Source of the DNA: a virus
Direction: 5' to 3' (one strand)
IMG/VR virus record: IMGVR_UViG_3300047299_000023
Span: 1-42,638 of that record
DNA: 42,638 nucleotides
Shown: positions 29,823-40,252 of the stretch, one piece after another
Numbering within the stretch: position 1 is the stretch's first letter
Layout: the number at the start of each line of letters is the position of its first letter
The notes under the pieces: model-generated
Database searches by the model: none
What the model saw: only the letters and a program-made list of their open reading frames with translations
What the model was told of the DNA's origin: nothing
Translations under genes and position numbers: made by a program

Positions 29823-32800
29823 TTACTCTTTGAGCGCGTTTACACCAATCAGGAAGAAAGGCGTACGGCTAAACGGCAGCGCTTTCGCAACCTTGTACGG
29901 ATCAGTAGGATCGTGCACGGCTTTGCCAACGTCTTCAATATAGCCAGCGGCAGGCAGCACGGAAGACACAATGCTACCACTACCCTTGCGGCCACCAGTC
30001 TCAGTGCCAGCCACGCTACCCAACAAGTCCATGACCTCACCAGCAAAGCCGGAGGAGCCAACGTAGTTGAGAGATGCACGTGCTAAGTTCAATGGGTCAA
30101 GCTGCTTAGCGAGGTACTCATCTTTGTCTGCGCGGCCCTGTGCACTGAACGCGATACGCGCCAGCACAACAGGCATAGCAAACGCCATTGAGCCTACCAA
30201 GATACCCATAGCACCAGCTACACCGTGGTTGCCTTTGTTACGCGCCCACTGCTTCTCCAAAGCTACCAATGGGAAATTGCGGAACTGCGAGAGCAAGCGG
30301 CCCATGTCGCTGTGTGTCCAGCGGCCAGTCTCGCCAATGAATGAACCTTGGATGATCTGGTTGCTGCCACGCACAACGGCTTGGTGAAACTCGTTAGCTG
30401 CGTCAATGTCGCTGATCTTTGAAATGTCAAACTCCTTGATGCGGCCAAACGCATCGCGCTTGACAACCTTCTCCATCTCAGCTTTGAACACTTCACGTAC
30501 ACGCGGCGAGAAGCCCATGTCCGACAGCGCCTTATCATCAGTACCTTCACGAATATACCGCAGTGCCTTGTGCACAATTTGCTCCGACATACCACGCACC
30601 TGAGCAGCGTGGATAGCGCGGTGCATAGACAGCACGCTAGACACGTGAGCACCAGTCTTGAGCGCACGGTCAAACCATGTCACGGACTCATGCCCATAGC
30701 TTGAGTAGTTCGCCTCTGGGTTCGTGTGCATGGTAGTCATGGTGTAACCATCAAGACCAAACTCACCGCCACCGCCGAACTGCTCCATGTGACCCAAGAT
30801 ACCGTTCTCCACTTTCTCACCGCGTGCAATGGCGTGCACCTCGCCGATCAAGCGTGGCATATCAACGATGGACTCCAGCGTGTTCTTCACACCAACAGCC
30901 CACACACCGTTGAAGGATTCACCAAACTGCGGGAAACCCATGCCACCCAGCTTCACTAGCGAAGTAACGGAGAGCAGACGATCCATGCCGCGTGTGCGTG
31001 CATCACCGAAAGGCCGACCAAGGAACTCAGCAGCAATCTGGTCAAACGCCTTCATCACTTGCTCGTGGTTCTTGTCTTTTGGCCCGTGCATCAGCGCCGT
31101 GCGCAGCAGGGTCAGGCCCTGTGCACCCATCACACCGTGATTAGCCAGCGCCACTTCGCCGCTCACGCGACTTGCGTAGTTGCTCAGCAATGTCAAATGG
31201 TCAGTGTTGAACAAGTCCATAAGTGTGCCCATGCTGCCATCAGCTTTGGGGAACGCTTGGTTCAAGTTCAAGTGCAGACGCTTCTTCGTATGCCCTGCAC
31301 CACCAGCAGAGTAGCGGCCCATTGCAGCGCCTACTTCTTCTTTGGTCATGCCCATAGCTTCAAGCGCACCGCGCACCATCTCCGCAGCAGCGGGGTTATG
31401 CACGTTGGCAGGAATCTCGTGTCCACCGAATGCGTTGACGCGGGCGTGGTTCAAGTACGTGCGGGCCGGCTCCTCAGCGAACTTGGCGTCGAAGCCTTCG
31501 ATCTCTTGGAACTGCTTTGAGAGTACATCAGAGAAAGCACGCAGTTGATCTGGTGTCATCTCCTTGATGCGGCCCGAGGCCAGTACGTGAGGCATGTAGC
31601 CACGCGAACTTTCTGGGAGCCGTGCCCATCCAACAGTCTTTGTGTCAACCTGTGCAACACGCATGCGCTCATACGCTTTCTCAAGCGTGTCGGCAGCTTG
31701 CGCAACCAGTGGATGTGGCTCCGTCTTCTCACCGTGCAGACGTGAATCTTGCTCAGCAGCGACAGCGCGGTTAAACGCGTCACGGTCACGGACATTCCAG
31801 TGATCCTTGATTGCGTTACCGCCCACCTCATCGCGCCATGCAGCGTAGAAGCGGTCAAACTCCAACTTGCTGTGGCCGATGTACCCTTTCTCAAGGATGT
31901 ACTTAGACAGCGCGGCAGTAGCACGACGACCACTTGCACCAGACGCATTCTCCAACAACACACCAGCGACCATGCGAGCAACTGGGTTGGGGCTGATAGC
32001 CATGATGGTAGCAGGCAATGCCACGTTGAAGGTGTCGTTGTTGCCAAGCATTGACTTGAGCAACTCCTCATCTGTTGGGTTATTCACATTCCACTTCTCA
32101 GCCTGCTTGTAAATGTCAAGCACAGCCTTGAACTCGGAACGCTCACGTGGTGTACCCTGCGGCATCAAGTCCAGACCGTTACGCTTTGCCACTTCCTCAT
32201 TAGCTGGATCAATGCGGGGTGCAGTAGTAGGTGCAGCCAGATCATCAGCGCCAGCAGTGGCGGCAGCTTTTGGAGCGGGAGCAGCCTCAGCAGCAGCGGC
32301 TCGGTTGGATGCACGCACACCTTCAATGAACTGCTCAAAGCTCTCGGAGGCGCGTAGCATGCCTTTGTCCTGTGCAGTGGTGAACAGGTCAACAAGGCGC
32401 TTGAACAATGCAGCCACCATGCTCACAAAGTTCTTGTCGTACATGACAGTAGCACCGGGGCCGATACCACGTGCGCCTGCTTCGCTATACTTTGAGAACT
32501 GCTCAGCCAAGAACTCCTCGAAGTTGCCATAATACTTATCAGCAAATGACTTATCGCGGGCGCTCGCAATCGCTTGATGCAGCGACTTGTCGCCCATGTT
32601 TGCGTTCTCGCTGTGCACCATTGGGCTGCGCAGCATCAATGCGTCAGCAGCTTTCTTTGGTGTACGATACAGCAACGCCCAGTCCTTGTATGCCTGCAAC
32701 AGTTTATCTAACTGCTCAGGTGGTAGGTTTGGAACGAACTGTCGAGAGATCATGTGACCAAGCTCGTGCGTCAGCGTGCTTGCTAGCGTAGCAGAACCGG

Positions 32801-34634
32801 GGCGTAACGCAATCAGTGACGCTTGCTTGGAAATAGCCACGTGTGCACCGTCAGGTATAATCATCTCGCCGCTGATGTTGCGGGTCTGAATAACCTTTGA
32901 GAGCACGATTGTGCGACCGGGCAAGAACTCCTTATACAGCGGCGTGAGCATCTGTTGGTACAACTTAAAGATTGGGAGGTCTTTAACGCTGTCCGATAAA
33001 TGCACACCCTCGCCCAGTGCGTGCACAGTATCCACGTCAAGCTCTGGGCTGTACGCCTTGAGTTTGGATTCACCCTCCTGTGTACGCATCAGCATCTCAC
33101 GCGTGGTCAAGTCCATGCGGCTGTCGTAGCTAGGTGCAGCATTGAGGTCATCCATAGCGTGCGCTTCAACCGACAGCTTACCGGGTTCCGCAGTCTTCGC
33201 CATGCCCTTGATGCGCTCGCGCACCTGCTTGCCATATTCACGTGCACGCACTTCGGAGTATCCCGTGGAGTCCATAACGAACTTGAGGTAATCGGCATCG
33301 CGTTTACTGGGCTTGTTGCCAGCAATGATGTAGGCAGCGCGATCAACGTCATTTGCAAACTCAAGATCAAACTGCTTTGCGCCATAGGAGTAGCGCGGTG
33401 CAGCCTTTGCAAGTGCGGCAGGCAGGGCAGTAGGTGCCTCTGTGGGTGTAGCCTTCGGGGTTGCCTCAGGTTCTACTGTTTTCACAGCGGGCACTTCGTC
33501 TGCTGCCTTTGCAACAGTACCATCTGCCTGTGCTTTTGGGGCCTCTACAACTGGAGGCTCCTCGGGAGGCATCTCGTCGAGGTTGTGTGCTGGGATGCGA
33601 TCATCTTCTTTTGCGCGTGTAGCTGCGGCTCGTTGCACAGTAGCAACTTGCTCACGCTCAAGGCGCTCAGCCTCTTTAATCTTCACTTCGTCGGGTGCGT
33701 CTTTACCCACGTTCTCAAGGGCCTGCTGCATGATCTTTGCCTTGCGCATTTCGCCTTCGACACGAATGCGAGTAGCAAGACTTTCTTGCGCTTGCTTGTA
33801 AGCCAGCGGGCCAGTCACGGTAGATGGGATCAAGCCCATCATTGCAGCAGCACCGTAATCATACATTGACTTGTGCTCGCCCATAATATCTAACGCGCCC
33901 TCAACAGCCACGTTACCAACCACGTTTTCTGCTACGTTCGACACGACAGCCGCAGCCTTGCGGCCCTGTAACGCAAGCTGCGTTGAACTCAGGCCCAGTT
34001 TTGCAACGGCCCCGCTCATGCCAATGCCCGCTACCCAGTTCACTGGGTTTGCAATGCCAGCCAACAACCCATAGCCTATTTGTCCAGCAGTGCCTGACGT
34101 AGCGAGAATCTCAGCGTTCTCACGCTGGGTCTTAATACGCTCAACTCGGTGATCCCAGTCGTCTTTGTTGTTCGCACCTTGAAGAAGCTCTTGCTCCTCG
34201 TCAGTGTAGCCAGCAAAGTATTTCTCCCAATTCTTGTTGCGGTCATCGCGCCATGCAACATCCAGTCGATCAGTTGATGGACGGATTGTGCGCACAAGCG
34301 CATCAATGTACGGGGTCATCTCGTTCTGATAAGCAGCGCCTACTTTAGCAGTAAACCCTACAGACTGGTCAGCAGCGTATTTAGCGCGAGCTTGCGCGTC
34401 GAGCTGCTCTGCCAACGATGGTTCGTCCGCGATCATACGTGGGTCAGTCGCAGCATACATGGAGTTTGCTTTGGGACGCAGGGACTCCACTGGTGCCTGC
34501 GGCTTCTTTCCCTTACCACGTGGGAGTGGGCGTGGCCCACCAACTTGGTCGTACATCGTAGAAGCGGCAGTGCGTGCGCCGCCCGTTACTCCATCATTTG
34601 CAGGCAGGTCGCCTGTCACTTCATCCAATGTCAT
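29823..34634 (-). CDS. Large internal virion protein, gp16-like, with HELGH motif
   Basis: This is a 1603-aa ejected core protein at the T7 gene 16 position; its ATG overlaps the previous stop. It starts with a disordered segment, then membrane-active-looking segments (GQIGYGLLAGIANPVNWVAG). A Pro/Ala/Glu-rich linker spans about residues 345-415. A zincin-like motif THELGHMISRQF follows with H623, E624 and H627, and EEFLAEQF (E707/E711) could give the third ligand. The long C-terminal part is helical, with hydrophobic stretches (GAMGILVGSMAFAMPVVLAR). I do not see the lytic transglycosylase that T7 gp16 has near its N-terminus. It probably helps to bring DNA across the envelope; the peptidase activity is inferred. 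Confidence 0.9.
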   Translation of the reverse strand: MTLDEVTGDLPANDGVTGGARTAASTMYDQVGGPRPLPRGKGKKPQAPVESLRPKANSMYAATDPRMIADEPSLAEQLDAQARAKYAADQSVGFTAKVGAAYQNEMTPYIDALVRTIRPSTDRLDVAWRDDRNKNWEKYFAGYTDEEQELLQGANNKDDWDHRVERIKTQRENAEILATSGTAGQIGYGLLAGIANPVNWVAGIGMSGAVAKLGLSSTQLALQGRKAAAVVSNVAENVVGNVAVEGALDIMGEHKSMYDYGAAAMMGLIPSTVTGPLAYKQAQESLATRIRVEGEMRKAKIMQQALENVGKDAPDEVKIKEAERLEREQVATVQRAAATRAKEDDRIPAHNLDEMPPEEPPVVEAPKAQADGTVAKAADEVPAVKTVEPEATPKATPTEAPTALPAALAKAAPRYSYGAKQFDLEFANDVDRAAYIIAGNKPSKRDADYLKFVMDSTGYSEVRAREYGKQVRERIKGMAKTAEPGKLSVEAHAMDDLNAAPSYDSRMDLTTREMLMRTQEGESKLKAYSPELDVDTVHALGEGVHLSDSVKDLPIFKLYQQMLTPLYKEFLPGRTIVLSKVIQTRNISGEMIIPDGAHVAISKQASLIALRPGSATLASTLTHELGHMISRQFVPNLPPEQLDKLLQAYKDWALLYRTPKKAADALMLRSPMVHSENANMGDKSLHQAIASARDKSFADKYYGNFEEFLAEQFSKYSEAGARGIGPGATVMYDKNFVSMVAALFKRLVDLFTTAQDKGMLRASESFEQFIEGVRASNRAAAAEAAPAPKAAATAGADDLAAPTTAPRIDPANEEVAKRNGLDLMPQGTPRERSEFKAVLDIYKQAEKWNVNNPTDEELLKSMLGNNDTFNVALPATIMAISPNPVARMVAGVLLENASGASGRRATAALSKYILEKGYIGHSKLEFDRFYAAWRDEVGGNAIKDHWNVRDRDAFNRAVAAEQDSRLHGEKTEPHPLVAQAADTLEKAYERMRVAQVDTKTVGWARLPESSRGYMPHVLASGRIKEMTPDQLRAFSDVLSKQFQEIEGFDAKFAEEPARTYLNHARVNAFGGHEIPANVHNPAAAEMVRGALEAMGMTKEEVGAAMGRYSAGGAGHTKKRLHLNLNQAFPKADGSMGTLMDLFNTDHLTLLSNYASRVSGEVALANHGVMGAQGLTLLRTALMHGPKDKNHEQVMKAFDQIAAEFLGRPFGDARTRGMDRLLSVTSLVKLGGMGFPQFGESFNGVWAVGVKNTLESIVDMPRLIGEVHAIARGEKVENGILGHMEQFGGGGEFGLDGYTMTTMHTNPEANYSSYGHESVTWFDRALKTGAHVSSVLSMHRAIHAAQVRGMSEQIVHKALRYIREGTDDKALSDMGFSPRVREVFKAEMEKVVKRDAFGRIKEFDISKISDIDAANEFHQAVVRGSNQIIQGSFIGETGRWTHSDMGRLLSQFRNFPLVALEKQWARNKGNHGVAGAMGILVGSMAFAMPVVLARIAFSAQGRADKDEYLAKQLDPLNLARASLNYVGSSGFAGEVMDLLGSVAGTETGGRKGSGSIVSSVLPAAGYIEDVGKAVHDPTDPYKVAKALPFSRTPFFLIGVNALKE

Positions 34635-36916
34635 TGATTACCTTTCATCTTTCGTTGATACTCTCGGTATGCTGCCCATTCTTCGGGCTTAGCGTAGATG
34701 CTAGGCATCTCCGAGGGTGGTCGAATAGAGCCAAGCAAAGACTTCTTACCGTATGCTTTGATTTGATCTGAGTTGATGACGATGGGTACGTCATTGCTGC
34801 CTTGAACGACAGCGTGAAAATAAGCCTTACCGCCACGATCAGCGACACGGTAGAGCTGTAGCTTGTCCACATCAAGGCCACGCTCCTGCGCAGCTACTTT
34901 CAATGTGGCATCAACAGCTTGTCCCATCTTCTCAGGTGACATGAACTCCTTACCACCAGCCTGAAAGAATGTCTCAATGCCGGGTTGTGCACTGTCACGT
35001 GACCATGCCCAACGACCAGCCATCTCAAGACCGTCAGCCTTGGCGCCACCCATCGCCATCTTGAACAACGCATCACCACTGGCCTGTGTGCCGAAATTGC
35101 GCACGTGCGGTGTAAGCGCCTGTAGCATGTTGTTCATGCTACCATCAGACATGGTGTAGTCCTTGAAGAACATACCGGGTGCCATAGCGTTGATACGCTT
35201 GGTCACATCTTTGAGGGCTTCTTTCTCCAAAGGCTTCATGTCAGTGAGGCTACGCTTTGCTTGTTGGAATGCAACGTCAGCGAGTGCAGCGTTCTTTGGA
35301 TCAGCAGGATCACGGCCACCCATTGCAGCACTGAATGCTTGCAAGCGCTTATGGTCAGCAGCACCGAAGTACCGTACCTGTGCTTCTTGCCCACCAGTCT
35401 CAGCCATGTTCTTCCAAATGTCAAACGCCTTACCAAAGTTGGGATGGTACGTCTGACCGCTCACCGAGTTCACAAGAATCTCAAGCGTGTTCTTTACGTG
35501 CGGGTTGACGTACCCAGCGAGTGCGTTGTCCACCAGCATCTTGTTTGCAAGTGCACGGTTTGTCATCACAGTCTCAACTGTGGCATTGGGTGGAATCTCA
35601 GTCAAGCGGTTCCACTCAGCGTTGAATACTTCTTTGACGAGTGCAGCAGCACGGCCACCTTGGTCATGCGCAGTAGCTGCGCCACCCATGCGAATGGTTT
35701 GTACCATCATTGCACGTGCGGCCTCATTGTCAGTTTGTGTAGCAGCAGCGGAGGCAGTGGCACGCTGCATGCGGAAGACAGCGGACATAGCTGCACGCTC
35801 GTCAGCCACGTAGTCACCCTTGCGGATCAACGGCTGCGAGTTGCCGGACTTGGTGCGGTACTCGTTGTTGAGTTCATCGTACAGTTGGTGCACACGCTTC
35901 GCAGAGATCAAGCCGTTCTGTGCGTCCTCTTTGATTTGAGAGATGCGCGGGCTGTACTCAATCGCAGCCTCAGAAGCGTGGTTCACTTCAAAGCGGTTAA
36001 TCATGCTCTCAACTGCGAGGCGCTTCTCAGGATTCATGCGTGACACTACACCCGCTTCACGGAATGCAGACACTGCGTGGAAGTTGCCCTTCTCAGCCAT
36101 GAGGCCCATCGACGTAGCGAGGTCTTTCTCCCACGATTCAGGGTCAGCGCCCATTGCAGGCGTACTCACGGCCATGAGCGCATCCTTGCGTTGTTGAATC
36201 TCCTCAGGCGTGTAGATGCCGGGTGATGCAGTTTGTGCAAGATTCAGCAACGAGCCTTGTGTCAGAATTGAATCAACACGTTGACGGCTCAGGTTTTCCT
36301 GCTGCCACTTGTAGTGCTCTTTCGTTTGACGCTTAATGAGCTGCGGGGCCATCTGCATGGCACGCATCTGCACAGCAGAATCAGTTGCTGCATCGCCCGT
36401 AGTCAACGCCTTCATGGACTCCGCGAGCACCTTAGGGATAGACTCTGGGCTGTGCGTGCGGAGCTTCTCCATTTCTTGCTCTTGCTTAGCAGCCCAGCTA
36501 CCCACTGATGTTTCTACAGTGTACGCACGTGCACCCTCAACGAGTGGAGCGTCACCATAAATCTTTGTGTACCACGGCTGATTGTTTACAATGTCTTGCA
36601 TTGCTTCACCAGACGCGGCCTTCTGCATACCTTTGAGGAACTGCTCCTCACGCATACGCTTCATGTGCGGGGCCATAATATCCTCGCCAACTTTCGTCAG
36701 CATTTGGATAGTGGCATCAGCACCAGCGCGGTCAACGCCCGGTGCCGCTGTGGTCAGGCCCGGAGCAACACTACCGCCCATGCCCATTTGCACAGGTACT
36801 GCTTGACCCTGTGGCCCAGCACCTGCACGTACTGCGTCAGGCGGCACGAACGTGAACGTACTTGGGCCACGCTCCTCGCCACCTTGACCTTTCTCTGAAA
36901 ATCCAGCCCAAACCAT
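34631..36916 (-). CDS. Internal virion (core) protein, gp15-like
   Basis: This 761-aa, mostly helical protein stands in the gene 15 position between the gp14-like and gp16-like genes. It is close in length to T7 gp15 (747 aa). It is rich in Met, Ala and Gln, with helical stretches (EAMQDIVNNQPWYTKIYGDA; MLTKVGEDIMAPHMKRMREE). In T7 the protein forms the periplasmic tunnel for DNA during infection. The C-terminus EEWAAYREYQRKMKGNQ overlaps the next gene by 4 bp. Confidence 0.85.
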   Translation of the reverse strand: MVWAGFSEKGQGGEERGPSTFTFVPPDAVRAGAGPQGQAVPVQMGMGGSVAPGLTTAAPGVDRAGADATIQMLTKVGEDIMAPHMKRMREEQFLKGMQKAASGEAMQDIVNNQPWYTKIYGDAPLVEGARAYTVETSVGSWAAKQEQEMEKLRTHSPESIPKVLAESMKALTTGDAATDSAVQMRAMQMAPQLIKRQTKEHYKWQQENLSRQRVDSILTQGSLLNLAQTASPGIYTPEEIQQRKDALMAVSTPAMGADPESWEKDLATSMGLMAEKGNFHAVSAFREAGVVSRMNPEKRLAVESMINRFEVNHASEAAIEYSPRISQIKEDAQNGLISAKRVHQLYDELNNEYRTKSGNSQPLIRKGDYVADERAAMSAVFRMQRATASAAATQTDNEAARAMMVQTIRMGGAATAHDQGGRAAALVKEVFNAEWNRLTEIPPNATVETVMTNRALANKMLVDNALAGYVNPHVKNTLEILVNSVSGQTYHPNFGKAFDIWKNMAETGGQEAQVRYFGAADHKRLQAFSAAMGGRDPADPKNAALADVAFQQAKRSLTDMKPLEKEALKDVTKRINAMAPGMFFKDYTMSDGSMNNMLQALTPHVRNFGTQASGDALFKMAMGGAKADGLEMAGRWAWSRDSAQPGIETFFQAGGKEFMSPEKMGQAVDATLKVAAQERGLDVDKLQLYRVADRGGKAYFHAVVQGSNDVPIVINSDQIKAYGKKSLLGSIRPPSEMPSIYAKPEEWAAYREYQRKMKGNQ

Positions 36917-36925
36917 AGGGACTCC

Positions 36926-37696
36926 TTATTTAAGTGAATACTGACTCGGGCTCGCCTTGAAGCTATACGCATTGGAAGGCCCGCTGCTCAAGCTGTAGGG
37001 ATTGCTCGCATCGTATGGTGACGGCGTAGCCTGAACACCACTACCCGTACCAGTCTCTGCGCCGGGTGCTGGCCCCGGTTGCCCACCAGTGATAAGCGCC
37101 AGTGCGTGCTGACCAGCGGAGATCACGTCAGACCAGATGTTATCGCTGATGAGGTTCTCTTTCGCAATCGACTTGCTGTAGTCAATGCCAGCATTGATGT
37201 ACGTCATGTCAAGCCCAGCGATTGTCTGCGGCATGATACCGCTGATCTGGCCGAGCATGTCATAGGTTGCTTGACCTTGCGCCTTGCTACGTGCTTGTGC
37301 AGCACGCGCATTCTTGAGCTGCATGGTACGGTCAATCATGTCAACCGCATTACCACCTGTGCCTGTCATAGCAACGTGGGCGCTGTACGCACCCGCCGCC
37401 TCAGCAGCAGCGAGCTGCGTTTCTAAGCTACCTGTGGTGAACGCCTCTTGCATACGCTGCAAGTTGGTGACGCCTGCCTCAAGGTTCTTAGCACCCGCAG
37501 CCAACCGCCGCTTGTTGTTCTCGGTCTGCATGTAGTATGCGAGGCCAGTCTGTGCAGCTTTGGATTCATTCTGTGCTTCACGAATTTGATTCGCAGCATC
37601 AGCCTCCGCTGCCCAGACTTGGTTCTGAGCACGACGAACAGCGCGAGAAGAAGCACCATTGAAGATGCTCATAAACACGTTAGGACTACCTGCCAT
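36926..37696 (-). CDS. Internal virion protein, gp14-like
   Basis: This 256-aa protein is in the gene 14 position. The N-terminal two thirds are long helices (QVWAAEADAANQIREAQNES, NNKRRLAAGAKNLEAGVTNL). The C-terminal 50 residues are rich in Gly, Pro, Ser and Tyr (NPYSLSSGPSNAYSFKASPS), a flexible tail. T7 gp14 forms the outer-membrane pore of the ejection channel. The assignment is by order, size and composition. Confidence 0.82.
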   Translation of the reverse strand: MAGSPNVFMSIFNGASSRAVRRAQNQVWAAEADAANQIREAQNESKAAQTGLAYYMQTENNKRRLAAGAKNLEAGVTNLQRMQEAFTTGSLETQLAAAEAAGAYSAHVAMTGTGGNAVDMIDRTMQLKNARAAQARSKAQGQATYDMLGQISGIMPQTIAGLDMTYINAGIDYSKSIAKENLISDNIWSDVISAGQHALALITGGQPGPAPGAETGTGSGVQATPSPYDASNPYSLSSGPSNAYSFKASPSQYSLK

Positions 37697-37705
37697 GTTT
37701 GCTCC

Positions 37706-40243
37706 TTATACTCGCTTGGAATTATAGAAATACTGACCAGTCCATTCAAGGCTTGTCAGCGTCATTGGGTACCACTCCTTCGATGCAATCTTCAAAGTGT
37801 ACGCACGTACCTCACGTCCGATGAACACGGGCACAGAGCCTTTGTGCACAGCCTGCTTACCCACCACGTTGGTAATGTCACCAAGGATGCGGGAGTTGAA
37901 GCTGAGCGCAATGTCAGAGCTGAACTCAGTCGTAGTCGTAGCCTCAAGGCGTGCAGTGTCAACGTAAGCGATAGTCACACGCGTGCATGTGAGGTAGCCT
38001 GTCACAACCACGTTACCCTTCTCATCGCGCATGAATGGGTTGGTCATCTCAATGTAAGAGCTGAATGGTGCACCGCACACAAGGTCACTCTCAGGTACAT
38101 TGGGGAACTCGCTCATCATGCTGGGCACGTTAGCGAGAACAGCGTCACCTTGTAGGTACGCATCTGTCCCACGCTTGTACGCAGTATGCACGGCGGTACC
38201 CGCATGCCACGAGCGACTAGCGTTGCCATTCATTACGGCGCTATATGGACGTGCCGAGTCAACGTAGGGCTTAGCATCTAGCTTGGGCAGCAACGATGCA
38301 CGATCAACACTGATCCATGTGCGGGTCACGCCGCTTGCATCTACAGCAGTACGCGCCCAGTACAGGAGAACCTGCCCACGGTACACGCTGAAACCAATAA
38401 GGTCGCCCAACATTTCGTCGAACTCCCAGCGGCTCCACGAGTCAAGCAAACGCTCACGCCCACCAAGCGAATCAATGTAGCGGAATGTGTAGATCGTGTT
38501 GTAGTTGTCGTCCGTGCGGGCCAGCAGCATGTTAGGTGAAGTTGTAGCGATAAACTCCAACGGCGTGCCGGGGATGTAGTCGTACAGTTGCTGCGTCAAT
38601 TCACTGCTATTACTCGTGTCGGACACATCACCAATGGTGAGCTGATACACCTGCGAGACGCCCTCACGCTCCTTCATGTAGAACACCAAGTCACCAGAAG
38701 CCACAGGCTCCGCAGTGGTTGTGTCCTCATGTGAGCTTGACTGAATCACAGAGATAGTGGCAGGCGTAACAGGGTTGCGGCCAGAGATGCTATACTGTGC
38801 CTTATCACCGAACAACAGCAAGGACTTATCGAACAACACGCTGTTGCGGATAATGTCATTCTCTGCACCCGTCGAGAACACCTCAACCGGGTCAGTGTCA
38901 ACCACAGTCAGCACCGATGTGCGGAAGAAGTTGAAATACTCACCAACCTCGCTCATGGAGATAACGGAACCACTACCAACCACAAGGCGGTCTTGGAAGT
39001 TGCCCACGTAGGTGATCGGGTTGTTGATGAAGTAAGGTGCACGGTTCGTGTCCAAGTCACCCACAGTGCGGCCACCCAAGTCGGGGATGGTCAAGCTGGG
39101 CACAAGCGTGCGTAGCTTCTCAGGCGTGCTCGCAATATAGAAGTGCTCGTCCTCGACAGTACCCAGAGCAAACCACACACCGGGTGTGAAGCTATGCGAT
39201 GCAGCCTCCTCCCACACTACATCAGTGTAGCCAGTGGTACCGGGGACGCGAGCAACAGCTTTCAAGAAGTAAGCTGGGTCGTTGTCCTTAGCCTGCACCT
39301 TGATGATCTTGCCAACGTAGTGCATATTGGTGAGCTGCGAAGCCTCCACCACGGACTGATGTGCAGCACGTAGGAACGTACCGTCACCGTTGTCGTTCAC
39401 TGTGATACCTGTGAGGGTAGCGTCATCAATGAACAGGTGACTACCATTACGTGTGACCGTGATACCTTGTGCAGCGATAAGCGTGCGCAGTTGTTCGGCC
39501 ACGGCCTGCGGCTGTGTAGCAGCAGCGGCTGAACCCAGCCATGCGGTCACGGCAGAGTTGTAGGCGTTCACACGGTCATTGACTTGCTTTTGATAATCAG
39601 TAGCGCCCGATGGAATGTCGGAGGTTGTCAGCGTACCTTGGTACGAGCTGCTTGGTGTGGTGTACGTGATGGTCGTGATTGTGCCGTTGCGGGTAATCAC
39701 CACTGTGTACGTACGCGAGTACGCGCCACCCTTCACCCAGATAGAGCCGTAGCGGCGGTTTGACACAGGCGTGAACACGTCCGTGCTCGCACCCGCTGGG
39801 ACATGGGCCTTGCCCGCGATCACCATGATGCGCCCAATCTGGGCCACGCCGGACACACCACCGTTGATGATGCTCAAAACGTCCGTATCGGCGCTATCGT
39901 ACTCGACTGGTACGTTGGTATTGGTCGCCTTATTAAAGCAGTACAGCGGGGCTGTAGACGCGCCTGCGGGGCGTGCTGCTTTGCGATACAGCAAGTCGTA
40001 CTCAGTCGTACTGATTTTGAACCCACGGGTAACGAAGCTGCGCAGGTCAGCCTTGTCATCGGCAGCGGGGTTCACGAGGATTGGAATGTCAATGAGGTGG
40101 TCTGTGCCCCGGCGGCGGGCCAAACCAGCCACAGGGTCAGAGAGCATGTTGACCTGCTCGCCATGCTGACCGTCGAGGCGGGCCTCGGGAATCTGTTGGC
40201 TCACGCCACGGTGAACAGTTGCGTATGAACCGCTAACTTTCAT
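37706..40243 (-). CDS. Tail tubular protein B, gp12-like
   Basis: This 845-aa protein starts with the family's typical YATVHRGVSQQIPEARLDGQ and has VNMLSDPVAGLARRRGT shortly after. GDKAQYSISGRNPVTPATIS and WSRWEFDEMLGDLIGF are further well-conserved family segments. It forms the conical nozzle of the short tail and carries the fibres. The size is close to T7 gp12 (794 aa). It lies 9 bp after tail tube A. Confidence 0.95.
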   Translation of the reverse strand: MKVSGSYATVHRGVSQQIPEARLDGQHGEQVNMLSDPVAGLARRRGTDHLIDIPILVNPAADDKADLRSFVTRGFKISTTEYDLLYRKAARPAGASTAPLYCFNKATNTNVPVEYDSADTDVLSIINGGVSGVAQIGRIMVIAGKAHVPAGASTDVFTPVSNRRYGSIWVKGGAYSRTYTVVITRNGTITTITYTTPSSSYQGTLTTSDIPSGATDYQKQVNDRVNAYNSAVTAWLGSAAAATQPQAVAEQLRTLIAAQGITVTRNGSHLFIDDATLTGITVNDNGDGTFLRAAHQSVVEASQLTNMHYVGKIIKVQAKDNDPAYFLKAVARVPGTTGYTDVVWEEAASHSFTPGVWFALGTVEDEHFYIASTPEKLRTLVPSLTIPDLGGRTVGDLDTNRAPYFINNPITYVGNFQDRLVVGSGSVISMSEVGEYFNFFRTSVLTVVDTDPVEVFSTGAENDIIRNSVLFDKSLLLFGDKAQYSISGRNPVTPATISVIQSSSHEDTTTAEPVASGDLVFYMKEREGVSQVYQLTIGDVSDTSNSSELTQQLYDYIPGTPLEFIATTSPNMLLARTDDNYNTIYTFRYIDSLGGRERLLDSWSRWEFDEMLGDLIGFSVYRGQVLLYWARTAVDASGVTRTWISVDRASLLPKLDAKPYVDSARPYSAVMNGNASRSWHAGTAVHTAYKRGTDAYLQGDAVLANVPSMMSEFPNVPESDLVCGAPFSSYIEMTNPFMRDEKGNVVVTGYLTCTRVTIAYVDTARLEATTTTEFSSDIALSFNSRILGDITNVVGKQAVHKGSVPVFIGREVRAYTLKIASKEWYPMTLTSLEWTGQYFYNSKRV

Positions 40244-40252
40244 AGTGTCTCC

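Noticed and set aside
31556-32071. Overlapping frames on both strands inside the 1603-aa gene and other large genes
   Set aside because: They are alternative-frame echoes of strongly conserved virion genes and lack ribosome sites and recognisable domains.
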